Positions 33,974 through 44,814 of a stretch of 64,000 nt of DNA are shown here, piece after piece. The notes below the pieces were generated by a model. The model saw nothing but the letters and a program-made list of their open reading frames with translations. It did no database searches and was not told where the DNA came from. The first letter of the stretch is position 1, and each line of letters opens with the position of its first letter. The translations under genes were made by a program, and so were the position numbers. Origin of the DNA: Phoronis australis (Eukaryota > Phoronida > Phoronidae); assembly GCA_002633005.1 (NCBI GenBank), contig NMRA01000379.1:62001-126000 (forward strand). The letters run 5' to 3'.

Positions 33974-35212
33974 CCCCTCGGTTGGCCATATAGGGGCTAC
34001 AATACTTCCATTCGCTTTCTGTATTCATTTCGTTACTTCAGTGTATTTTAAACTGGCCGTTTAGCCGGCAGTTTGCACCTAAAGCCTTCTACCGGTTGGA
34101 GCTGAAGTTAATAGAACATACAAGTCCCATTCACACGTCAATGCGTGAGAAGAATCGTCACTCGTGACAGACCTGTTGACCTATGAGTTTAATTCGCCGG
34201 TAGCCTTTGTCGAGAAATGCATCCGTTATCAGAAACCTTTACATCAACAGTCTCGCTTGATGATGTCGTTACTGCATTTGAGGGAGAAGCGAGATTCATC
34301 AACCGTTGACTTAATTCGTTTGGCCGTAAACTGCAGCAAGGGAAAAAACCGGAGGTGTTGATATGCGCCAAATATCATGAATATTACGAGGGATGGCTTT
34401 TATTTCAAACTCTAGAAATAATAGTCCGTGCCGACCTACCATCATACGATGCTTCAAACTCCCTATGATAACTATTTACGTTCACAAACAGACAACCCTG
34501 CTTACCGATCTACTGTTCATGATAGTATTGGCTGTAGCCTACTCCAAAAAGTTGATTTTCGGTCACGAGGTGTCGCTTCCTATTGATATTATGGTGGGTA
34601 AGAGGAGGCGGATTCGCCGCGGAATCCTCTCCGTCATGCTTGGTTGAATATGTTGAGTGGCTGAGGTCACTCATCTGTCCAGAGCTCTTTTGAATTTGCT
34701 AGGGAGAACTTACAAAACAGTTCCAGGCGGCAGAAAACGTATTATGACTCTAAGATAGGGGAATAAATTTGAGCTAGGGTAGTTTTGTGTGCACCCGGCC
34801 ACGGCTCAACAGAAATTGGGATTTGGTTGGCGGTGTCCCTACTTAATTCTTCCAAAGTTAACTGACTACCTTTACAGAATTCAAGAAGGACCTGGTGCCC
34901 GAGCAATTGTTGTGCACGTCAGTTTAAAGGCCTGTTCACTGGAGGGCTTGGTTCCCTGGGATTCTGCACCGATTTTGGATCGAGAATCCCTCGGATGTCT
35001 ATTACGCAGCACCCAGTGATTCTGCACCATCGAATGTGGACGAGAATCACTCGGGTCGGGAGGATACTCCGTCACCAGCGACCTAGAACACCATTGAGCC
35101 TGAGGATCGACAGGAGACTAGGTCTGTACGGAAGTGAGCCAGTGAGATTCAGCCAGATTTGACTCGCCGACTTGCAGGGTTCTGGAGGACAAGATCATGG
35201 CTTTGACGAAAT

Positions 35213-35461
35213 GTGGATGAAAGTCTGCGGGGGCAAAGGCTGTGGGCAGGAGCTCACGTGTCCCATGGATTTCAGGCCGGAACACCTGAAACCGTGCACA
35301 AGAAACAAAAAACGATTTTTATCTGCAGCTCTTGTGGGTTTTGTCACCAACGACGACGTCAAGTCGACAGACATGTTAAAAAGAAGGGTCACGGGACCGT
35401 TGCAAGCCTGGTGGTCGCCAACCGGCAGTATTGGGAACGCCTGCCGCCGCGAAGGGACTAA
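35213..35461 (+). pseudogene. C2H2-finger tail ORF of the gypsy element
   Basis: The frame includes IFICSSCGFCHQRRRQVDRH followed by VKKKGHG, fitting C-x2-C-x12-H-x5-H, a zinc-finger-like end. It lies between the integrase remnants and the LTR. It may be the natural C-terminus of the element's polyprotein; the link to the upstream frames is broken. Confidence 0.4.
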
Positions 35462-35813
35462 GGCGTCAAAGCGCTCTGCTGGGGACAGTTGACGCCGTTC
35501 GTAGCTGACGTCCCAGATGCCATTAGATAATGTGTTACCGCAGGTTTTGTTGATCAATTGAGTTTGGTATAGATGTTTTTATTTTTTTTTTAGTACGGCC
35601 ACGCAACCGGACTGTGTGCGCAACTTTTTTGTTATTTGTGTGGTTTTTACATAGGCCTATTACTTGATTTTGTATGAAATAGAATATAATGTTTGGCATA
35701 TTCTGTGTATAATGTAACGTGTATGAGTTAGGAGTTTGGTAACTTGGTGTATTTTTTATTTTTAAATTAGTTTTATTTTTGTTTTCACTCACGACTTGAA
35801 TCTATGTACAGAG

Positions 35814-35891
35814 TAGGCAATGACCATTGCCTCTGTTGGCCCGAACCAGAAGCCTCTGGTTCGGGCCAACAGAGGCGATGGTCATTGCCTA
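35814..35891. repeat. Long near-perfect hairpin (37-base arms, 4-base loop)
   Basis: Arms 35814-35850 and 35855-35891 are inverted with a single clear mismatch and an AGCC loop. The core reads TGTTGGCCCGAACCAGA on the left and its complement on the right. It lies just before the polypurine tract of the gypsy element. Confidence 0.92.
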
Positions 35892-35913
35892 TGTACAGGG
35901 TACCTTAGATCTG

Positions 35914-35925
35914 AGAAAGGGGGAG
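35914..35925 (+). other. Polypurine tract of the gypsy element
   Basis: gagaaagggggag directly abuts the TGTGAC start of the LTR, as expected for the primer of plus-strand synthesis. Confidence 0.75.
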
Positions 35926-36450
35926 TGTGACGAGAGCACCGTCTATTGGTGGAGTGGTGAGTTAAGTCAAGTCCTCAGTTAAAGTTTAGTTCCAGAAGCT
36001 AGAGTGGGTTATAATATTTTAAAGGGGTGTAAGATCGTCAATTCCTTATTTGGTACTTCCAATGACGAAATTTATAGTTGTATTTTGATTGGTTTTTACA
36101 TTTAACTTGGGACCCCTATTTTAGCGTAATTTGGATTATCGGCGGTGCGAATACGCCTATGAAAAATGGGCCCACACGCTCAAACTTCGGATTCTGTCGG
36201 GTCTCGATTCTATCCGCAGGGAATCCCAAACAAACAAACTAACTGTTGGGGCGTTTTTAATTTGGACTTTAACGTTTTTTGGCGTATTTTTCTTACTTAT
36301 AAATTCTTAGGGTTATAAGTCAAAGCTGAGATGTCGACAGAAGTTAGTGATGAGTTGTAAGTTTGTAGATTTGTACTTCATATTTAGTGCATAATAAACT
36401 CAGTATATATATCTTCTTCTTTCTTGTATCTCTCTTTATAAGTTGTCACA
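35926..36450 (+). repeat. 3' long terminal repeat of Ty3/gypsy element
   Basis: A 525-base unit starts TGTGACGAGAGC after the polypurine tract and ends AGTTGTCACA, so its termini are perfect TGTGAC/GTCACA inverted repeats. An AATAAA lies at 36393-36398, near the 3' end as expected. No second LTR is present in the window, so identity and age cannot be judged. Confidence 0.85.
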
Positions 36451-37150
36451 ATGGTTCTCTCGTATGCGATTCGAACGAGTGAAAAAGTACACAACGCTGC
36501 AAATATTTTTATCGTCTACGAACAGTCGACATTTTAGATACTAAGTAGATCGGTGCTGGTTGCTCCACCGATTCCCGTTACACAAACATTCCCACGCCAA
36601 AGGAAAAATGACTCAGTACTAAAATTAAAATAGTCTTAAGGTGTACAAATGCTTTCCTCAATAGAAACACTAACGTCATCTGTCACCTTTCGTCATGGTT
36701 CTTCAAGCTTAGAAGCTAGGGTGGCAGGCGACAAACTTAAAGAGAACTTGACGCAGACACAAAAATGATCAAAAGATCTTTATGGGACCCAATTAACGTA
36801 GGTTCAATGCATTTGAAAAGAGGGGCGGCAGATGATGTCGTCTGCGTGATAGCAGCTAGTTAGACGACTGTCATGAGGACTCATTGAAATAGGTAGATAT
36901 TAAGGCAATATCAAAGAAAAGTAAAAGTGCACCTGGGGACTCCGCAGTAATCCTCATTAGAAACACATGTCAAATTTCATGAAAATCCAACGGCCACAGC
37001 TAGGCAAAAAACTGCCACTGTTGGTGGTGCCACAAATGTCGTGCCCGTCCGAAAATCGTCGTCAGCTGTGCTCTTGTCCCAGCAGAGAAATAAAAAGGTC
37101 CCGCTTGCCACCATATTTGTACCGAATCTCCCACGTCTGCCCTAGGTGGG

Positions 37151-37317
37151 GGTACAGTAGCGGATTTAGGGATGACCAAGGGGCCATGGCTCCCGTAAAA
37201 TTCTCCCAGATTCCATTTGGCATTTCGGGGTTGCGAATTTCTGACGGGTAAAACCCTTGCTAATCCTCTGCCCTGCCCCCCTCCCAACTCAAAATCCTGA
37301 ATCTGTCCTTGGGATCG
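37151..37317. repeat. MITE-like dispersed repeat, copy 1
   Basis: It starts acagtagcggatttaggg and ends cctgaatctgtccttggg, imperfect inverted ends. The body (aaggggccatgg, aaattctccca, atttggcatttcggggt, tctgacgggtaaaa, caactcaaaatcctg) matches copy 2 at 38990. Confidence 0.65.
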
Positions 37318-38989
37318 GACAATGATCCCGCAGGGATGAAGTCATTAAGAGTTGAGTAACCGTGAACCAACACGAAGAGTAACAGGAGCTGAGCTAGCTG
37401 AGAGCTAACAGTGTGAAAATACGAAATTCCCGATGAACTAAAGCTAGTTGCTGGTCAGCTCAGCTGTGATTCACTTGAGACAGGCAACTAGTGCCGGCCG
37501 TCAGCGCTCGCTCTAAGGTCAAGATTCGTTTTATTGTGATCCAGTTTCGGGAAAACTTTATTTTATTATGGTCATTCTTTGAAGGAGTTTTTTTTTGAAA
37601 AGTTGAGGTCCCGAAGCTCTTGCTATAGTGCCATTGGGGCTGTTTCAAAATGCCTAGTTGAAACACGACCAGTAGTTCAGTTTCTGGTGGCTGGGGAAAA
37701 TGATAGTGTGTCCCAAAAATACCGGCACAAACTTTCTGAACGCCTGGAGTTCAAATTCAGTTCCCATGGATCACTGAGATTCTGCGTGTCACGATCGGGC
37801 CTACTGCAGGGTTACATCTTATTTTTAACGAGAGTACGTCAGTCGTGACGTGCACGAGAATCACGTGGAAATTCCTTACAAACAACTCAAAGTAACCATC
37901 TTTAAAAGAGATACTATTCTTGAGATACTACGGGGAACAGTAACATTATTTTATAACTAATCAACGGAAATAATCCTTGTGTAATTCACAGTGGTCTGTC
38001 TTCACGTTCTTAAAAATTCCACCCTTTCGATGTCGGTAAACCTACTGTATTTTTTTCACATATTTGGTTGTTTGGGTCGAATGGCTATGCTGTGCACGAA
38101 TGTTTTGTGTTTTTTTAAGAATTTGGAATCTCAAATTCCATCGTGAATACTTGGCAGTGTCGGATTTTCGTGTATAGAGGGACAAGGGTAAATTTCCCCC
38201 GAACTGCTCCACCGAGAGAGGGTACCGTCTGAAATGGGACACCTTAAGATGAAAGGCTAAACATCATTAAGCTTGGAAAAAAGTGTGACACACCGTCGTG
38301 TGGTCCCAGAACAATGCAAGGAATGACCTCCTTTCATGAAAGCCGGTTGCACGATTTCACAAAAACAGGAAAATAGAGGTAATCGATTCCAACATTGGGC
38401 CCTCTTTCCGTGAACGGCCTCCTTCAAGGGCGGGGCCGCTAAATATGAAAATATCTATACTTTCAAATATCAGGAAATGCGCAGCAATTGATGTTATCTG
38501 TCAGGTCATCAATTTTTCTCAAGTAATATACAGTTTCGAGAGAAAAATAAAGCGAAAGTTGTCTCCGTTATCCCTTGGCAGAGAAAGGCATCTGGAAAAA
38601 TATAGTTTTGTATTTGCAAAATTGACTTATTGAAATTAAAAATCCAGCAAATTAGTACGCTCCGCAAAAGCTTCGCTTCACAAATTTTCTCGATTTTTCA
38701 AAATATATGTATGATTGATTTCGTGCACGTTTTCAAGTGCGTTTACTTTAGACTACCTGTGCTGCAAAAGCGGAGACCTTAACGACTATTTCCTGGCCAG
38801 GGTCCTCAAAGGGTAAACCATGCACCGACCGATGCAGAGTTGTTAAACGTTCTCTTGAATTTTCTCTCATATCCGTATTTCGCAGTCTTTTTTCTCGACT
38901 GTCCCCGGCCCCACGCCTATGTCTGTTGCCACGGTTTAACCCTGACACCTGAACATTTTTTGGGGGGCCCGTGCCCCTCCCCTACGGCC

Positions 38990-39151
38990 CTGCTCAGTGG
39001 CGTACTTAAGGGAAAGGCAAGGGGCCATGGCCACCCTAAAATTCTCCTATATTCCATTTGGCACTTCGGGGGTGCGAATGTCTGACGGGCAAAATCCTGG
39101 CTAATACTCTGCCCTCCCCCCAACTCAAAATCCTGGATCCGCCCCAGTCAC
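38990..39151. repeat. MITE-like dispersed repeat, copy 2
   Basis: It starts ctcagtggcgtacttaaggg and ends cctggatccgccccagt, with the same body as copy 1, in the same orientation. Short frames on both strands here are repeat-derived. Confidence 0.65.
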
Positions 39152-40140
39152 TAAGAGGCCATATCAAAAGCCTAGCCGCCGGCATAGTGGGATCCATCTG
39201 AAAAGAAATTCTCATTCATGATGCAACACAAACACTGTATCTCAAGTTTGGTTTTGGAGATACAGCAACTCATGGGCACCATCCTCCACCCGAAATCGAA
39301 GGGTGGGATTGACAGCTTTGTTTTCTACAATAATACACATGTATGAGGGCGCATGATATATTTCAAGCTCTTTCAACAATACGATTAACTGAGATTTATA
39401 GTCATAGACATCTTGGTTATATTATTTCTTGAATAACAAGACACCATCAACATTTACAAAATGACATACAGTCAGTAAAATACTCCTGTATGGGGCAAAT
39501 AAACAGATACTTGAGTCTGTCAGATCTTTTGTAAAAAATGTTGATGACAAATGGGGGCTCCAAAATGCTCACAATAACTAAACTGTCACAATACTGAGTG
39601 TCTAGAGGAGGGGTCGGCCAGGTATGTCGCAGTCGTTTCATGGCTTAGCTGTACATGCACTTGCACTCAATCAGGAGCGGCCCACGGCCATCCAGTGTCT
39701 AAGCAGCACGAGGTTGAAATTCGATCTGTGCAAGTAATATCCTTGATGATGAGTAAAACCAACGGGGAACCAAACAGTTTGACTGCTAGTCTGCACCATG
39801 CAGCAACAAATTCATGTTTTTTCCAAACTCAGAATACACTCTTAAACTGTATGAGAAACCACTTGACAAAGACTTGTAGGCAGTTTTACATTAAAGCTGT
39901 TTTTGACAGCAGATGGTTTACACTAATGTATGCATCCATGTGAAATGATAATGGAAGCTTCAGATCTGGCTAAAATGAGTTTGTCACTTCAAGTGAGAAA
40001 ATGACTGGGAGTCTTAGGCTTCCAAAACAAGGTTCTGTCCATCTTAATGTAAATATTCTGCAGTGAGCCACCACTGCTAGTCAGTCAAATGCAAATATTC
40101 TGGCTGCAGCTAAGCCACCACCGCCAGTCAGTCAAATGCC
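39152..40140. other. Spacer 3' of GILT gene 2
   Basis: No gene seen. Near 40050-40140 a short tandem duplication carries agtcagtcaaatgc twice, just beyond the GILT stop codon. Confidence 0.3.
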
Positions 40141-40144
40141 ACCT

Positions 40145-40918
40145 TTAATTATTTTGGCATGGCTTTCTCCTGTTTCGGCAGCCTGGTGGCTTAGTACCCA
40201 CATAGGCATCGCAGATCAATTTCACCAGATCAGTAGAGGCCTGGTCTTGTATTTCCTCGGTGTGGACACCATTTAGGCTCACCCACGGCACATAAGAATG
40301 TTTTGGGGTTCTCAGTGCCATCTCGTGTTCATAAGTGTTACCAGTCTTTGATGTGTAACAGTTGTGAATTTTCTGGGCGTCCATCTTTGATTTCGAGGCA
40401 CATGTCTCAAATATCTCATCAGGAAACTTTTTGGCCGATTCCACACAATAGATAAATTTCAGGTGAACATCTTGGTCTGGATACAAATTAATTGCGCAGG
40501 TTTCAATGATATTTCCCATACATTCTCTCTTCCCATGTTGACAAGTGAAATCCCATCTGTGTTTTGTTTCGTTCCAAGCTTCACGTGCATTGCCGAATGG
40601 AATCAAGGTAAAGTTAACAATGCCTCCCACTTCTTGAAAAGCCTTGTACAGTTGATTCTGTATGAACGCTTGGCAATCTGGACACAGGGATTCGTACAGC
40701 AAACCGATTCGAACGCGAGGGAAAACTCCGGTTTTCAGTGCATTCGATGGACGCCTCCATGCGTGCTCAAAGCAAGCTTTCTCTGCGTGACATGCTTTGG
40801 CAATTTCCTGAGAGCTGCACCACACACTTGGAGGCCATTCACACTGGGGACCCGTACTCAAAGCCGAGGTCAGGCCGATCAACACTGCGGAAATCGATGC
40901 AAAATAAATCACTGTCAT
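40145..40918 (-). CDS. Gamma-interferon-inducible lysosomal thiol reductase-like protein (GILT), gene 2
   Basis: A complete intronless frame of 257 residues and tandem paralogue of 28977-29759, same strand. It has a signal peptide of about 21 residues, a saposin A-type Cys motif at 26-49, active site CPDC at 79-82 (gene 1 has CPGC) and a perfect family signature CQHGKRECMGNIIETC at 126-141. Blocks YVPWVSLNGVHT and LICDAYVGTKPPGC are shared with gene 1. The central part is almost identical to gene 1 at DNA level, while the N-terminal third is clearly diverged, for example around the linker between the saposin motif and the CXXC. It is inferred to be a soluble lysosomal or secreted reductase. 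The Gly-to-Asp change inside CXXC may alter redox potential; that is inference. Confidence 0.95.
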   Translation of the reverse strand: MTVIYFASISAVLIGLTSALSTGPQCEWPPSVWCSSQEIAKACHAEKACFEHAWRRPSNALKTGVFPRVRIGLLYESLCPDCQAFIQNQLYKAFQEVGGIVNFTLIPFGNAREAWNETKHRWDFTCQHGKRECMGNIIETCAINLYPDQDVHLKFIYCVESAKKFPDEIFETCASKSKMDAQKIHNCYTSKTGNTYEHEMALRTPKHSYVPWVSLNGVHTEEIQDQASTDLVKLICDAYVGTKPPGCRNRRKPCQNN

Positions 40919-41046
40919 GTCAATAAACTACTGCAATGAGAGCAGATTTTCGGACCTAACACTACCTATCTACGCCAGTCAACGGGAGAGTACGTTAGTA
41001 GCTCTCTTAACTTGTTGCGTGGTCAACTTGTGTCAAAGACATTGAC

Positions 41047-41053
41047 CTTTATA
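41047..41053 (-). promoter_or_regulatory. TATA-box-like TATAAAG, GILT gene 2
   Basis: TATAAAG on the minus strand 129 bases upstream of the start codon, in the same place as in gene 1. Confidence 0.5.
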
Positions 41054-41100
41054 CATTATGTATTGTACGTTCAACGCCATTCGCTGACCTCATTCTTCAG

Positions 41101-41136
41101 TCATGTGACGATATGGTTGAAATGCAAGTCATGTGA
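41101..41136. promoter_or_regulatory. Paired TCATGTGA (M-box/E-box-like) sites, GILT gene 2
   Basis: TCATGTGA at 41101-41108 and again at 41129-41136, about 48 bases beyond the TATA box. The intervening ttgaaatgcaa resembles ttgaatgcaa in gene 1, so the upstream regions are homologous. Confidence 0.42.
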
Positions 41137-41139
41137 TTA

Positions 41140-43170
41140 ACAAAATATGTCACCGGGAGGTTGTTTTAGCTTGCCCTGTATGCGCCCTGTAGTGGGTAAA
41201 TTCCTTATTGTCAGTGGCGTAAATCAACTATTGGCGACGTTTATTATTTATTGACAGCATTTCCGTTTATAATTGTTCAGTGCTGGACTCAGCCGCCTTT
41301 ACATTGTACGCCATGGGACATAGTCCGTGCGTTTAGACACAAAAGGGAAGGCTCAGGCTACCACTCAGTGCCGTTTCGCCCTTGTGAAACACGAAGAATT
41401 TAGCAAGACCTTGGTTTCAAAAAGATGCCTAAATTTCTTTTAAGATAGATGCACAAGGTTACAAAAAATCTTTAAAAAGTCTTGCAACCGAGTTTTCTCT
41501 GACACTTCAATTTGTTCATTGTCATGTGTTCCGGCAAAAAATCAAAGTGGTCTCAATCTTGACAGACGTTAGTCCCGACCAATGTGGATCGCTCGAAGAG
41601 GGGAGGAGGTCGAGATTGCCCGCTTAGGCATGTATTCACTACCCAGACAGCCAGAGTGCAATACTGGTCGAGAACTGTGGCGCAATAGGCAGGCTCCGCC
41701 CCGGCGGCAAAAGTTCCCGGAACTCGGCTGGTTCGACATATATTGTCATTGAGCAATGAAACCAAAACAACTGACTCTATGGGTTATTCCTGTTTTGAGA
41801 GGAAACCAAGATGCGCGGCCCCTTTTAATTGCTTGGTCACCAGGTTATGACGACACTTTCTGCGCATGGATAGTGAATAGAGGCCGGACGGGAACACTCT
41901 GCAGTAAGCCTAAGGCTGACGTGGACATGTTTTTCCCTGAGAGTTTTTGAATGTGAAAAATGAAATTTACCCATTTACCAGACAAGCTGTCATTCACAAA
42001 ATTTATAGTATTCATTGAGTATATGTAACAAACTCGTGAATATTAGAAATATTTTTGCGACGTCTCTAATTAATTATAAATGCACTGTTTGGTTAGTAAA
42101 ATAGCAAAGTGTTAAATAGAAAATCACGTGTCTCATAAAGTCCAAGAATACCACGTACGCTAATTTGTAAGAGAAACAGTTGGGAAGCTGAATGAAGCAC
42201 TTTTGAAGTAATTTTCTGAACTCCTTCCAAAAAATCTTCTACGGAGCAACATTTTCAAAAAAAGGTATGACAGTGTTTCTTAAGCTTTATCAAAACAGGA
42301 ACGTAAATTAGAATCCTGAACTTGGAGTTTGACAAAAAATTATTTGTCGCAATAATCCTGTCCTGTACGTGTAACATTCTAAATTGTGACCATCTAATGT
42401 TGTGATCCCTTGTAATTTCCTGGGGCAATGCGTATGTTTTCTTCCAATCTTAACTATTTCTCATTTTACACTTTGACTTAGAAGGTTTCTTGATGTCGTT
42501 AAAAGTAGAACAAATGTGTCTACAACGTTCACATTATTCCGTAATTAGTCAGTAATTGTTAAAGGCATGCAAGGAGAATAGTTTAAATTTACTTTTTTGA
42601 AACCTTCCTAGAAAAGAAACAACGCCATTATATTCTACAAAGTTGGTTTTCACATCATACCAGCTTATCATATGGTCTAAACTAACAAATCTTGAGCCTT
42701 TTACAAGCCAAGACTAATAAAAACATTTCTGCCTCCGATCCCAATTTACTATTAAACCACAAAGGTTGATTCAAAAAGTCTTTAACTTGTATCGATTATA
42801 TTCTCATTGAAAGTTCTCATAGTTCCAAATACGTAGCGCCAATAGAAATTGTCAGTAAGAGTCAACGTCGACTCAGTCTTCTCCAAATGAAGCAAAATTC
42901 TGTAAAAAGGGGTAGAGTGAATACAGTAACAGACCACTTTTAGACGCGGGGCTTTCAAGATATTTACGGATCATGGCAAATTTTAAAGCTTTGATGAAAG
43001 TATGTATATTAACCATTTGAAGTTCCTCTTGACCTAGCCCTTAACAGGCCGTAGTTTTAGCCGACAATACAAATCTAATGAATATCGTGTTGAATTCATC
43101 CAAGACCTCTACTGGTGGATTTTGTAAACTTGACAACAAAAAATAAGTTTCGAAAAAGCTAACGGTTTAA
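41140..43170. other. Intergenic, nothing recognised
   Basis: AT-rich DNA with chance frames only. Confidence 0.35.
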
Positions 43171-43174
43171 AAAC

Positions 43175-44720
43175 GGCGTTGATTTCGTCGACTCCAACTT
43201 TTAATAAAGGCTTAATAACAGTCATTTTTGTCCAAGACATACTTTCTTTCGTAGGAACCACGGCATCACTACCAGTTTTACTTCCAAATCATATGGCTTT
43301 TGTTTTATCCACATTCACTTGGAGACCTGAGACACTAGCAAAAACAAATGTAGCACATTCAGTGTGGTAGTCAATGACAAATTCGAACCATCTAAAGTAT
43401 CGATTTGTCGTCTGCATATTGCGAAATTAAATTTCATGCAATACTTTTATTAGTCTTGATTAAATACGCCAAAATCTCCGCGCACAATATAAAAATGTAA
43501 GACAGGGGGTCACCTTGTCTGCACCGCGCGAAATAATGAACCAAGAAGAAGGGTGACCATTTGCAACAACACACGACTTAATATTACAAAAATAGACTTT
43601 TACCCACCTTCTGATCGATCAACCAAAATTAAGGAAAGATAAAGTTTGTGTACACAATTCCACCACAGTGAATCAATAGGTTGCTCAAATCAATCAGTAA
43701 AAGCAATCCAGGTTTGTTAGCTGCCTGGGCATAAAACATTAAATCATATAGCACGCGGATGTTTTCGTTCATATTTCTTCCAGAAACAAAAACTTGTCTG
43801 GTCCTTACTGACTAGTTTTCCCAAAACTGATTTTAATCGTTCAGTTACAACCGAAGAAGTCAATTTATATGTCACACTGAGTAAGAATTTGGGACACCAG
43901 TTTTTCGAATAATGTTTACTTTTATCTGCTCCCTTAGGGATGCAGGTAATCACTCCCTCTTTCTGTGTTGATGATAACTGATCAACAGTAAAACCAATAT
44001 TACGTGAGCGAACAACAAAATGTCTAATGTCAGCTCAAAAGAGTTCCGAAATTCCACTGAAAAACCATCGGAGCCTGGGCTCTTGCTGCTTTTCATTTTT
44101 TCAAGCATTGCGTGACTTGTTCATATGTAAGAAGACCTAATTTTTCTTTTCCTGTCTCATTCAGTTTGGAGACACAAACCATATCAAGAAAGTTTCTAAA
44201 GCAGTATTGCTAGAATTTGTATAGATTTTCATGAAAAGTTTTAGTTTTCTGAATAACCTCTTCTTCACTGTTGGTTTTAGTATTGTCAGATTTCCAAAGG
44301 AAAGGTACAAACTTACTTGTGTAATGCCTATTTTCTAAGTGAAGAAAATATTTGGAAGGTTTTTTACCCTCTTCAATCCAACTTGTTCTCGACCTAGTCA
44401 TAAGACCACTTTTCAGCTTTGATTTATTCTGCCTTAGCTCGGCAAGTTGATTATTTTTTGTTCAAGTAGACCTATTTCCCTATCAAAGCTTACACTTTTT
44501 TCCAAAAGCCTTATTTCTTCAATAAGTTCTTGACCAGATTTATCACGCTATCTTGTCAAGTAAGTAGCAAGAGGAAACTCAGCCTTAGGTCACTAGAAAA
44601 GAGAATGAATTTTAAACCAGAAAAAAGCGTTGATCTTGCCTTCTAAGAATCTAATAATTCTCTCTTCTTTGTGGTACCATCCCGCCATGACCTTAAACTT
44701 GATAATGAAATCATTACTTG
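43175..44720 (-). mobile_element. LINE reverse transcriptase remnant, L1/Tx1-like
   Basis: Minus-strand fragments in order are RSRTSWIEEGKKPSKYFLHL (44340-44400), ITCIPKGADKSKHYSKNWCP then KLVSKDQTSFCFWKKY (43760-43950), CRQGDPLSYIFILCAEILAY (43460-43540), ISQYADDKSIL (YADD box near 43410) and SGLQVNVDKTKAIWFGSK (43270-43340). The SRxKWIEEGEKPTKYF and NWRPISLLNVDYKL-like blocks point to the L1/Tx1 side of non-LTR elements. Many frameshifts and stops show a dead copy. The outer limits are approximate. Confidence 0.82.
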
Positions 44721-44814
44721 AAAACAGTCGCGCAGACATACTGTCAGATGAAAAAACTTTCCTTCACACCTCACTTTCGTACAAAAAGTTCTGAAACTGA
44801 TCAATCCATTTAAG

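Larger units (their letters stand above)
34150..35925 (+). mobile_element. Ty3/gypsy retrotransposon, 3' internal region (pol end), decayed
   Basis: Pieces of an integrase C-terminal region appear across shifted frames: AYRST then KLIFGHEVSLPIDIMVG (34500-34600), YVEWLRS, FEFARENLQNSSRRQKTYYD (34650-34740), PATAQQKLGFGWRCPYLI (34790-34850) and YRIQEGPGARAIVVHV (34870-34920). These are in the order expected for the integrase zone and the GPY/F-like module after it. Multiple frameshifts and stops show it is dead. The element is 5'-truncated: gag, protease, RT and the 5' LTR are not in the window. It ends at a polypurine tract and 3' LTR. Confidence 0.8.
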
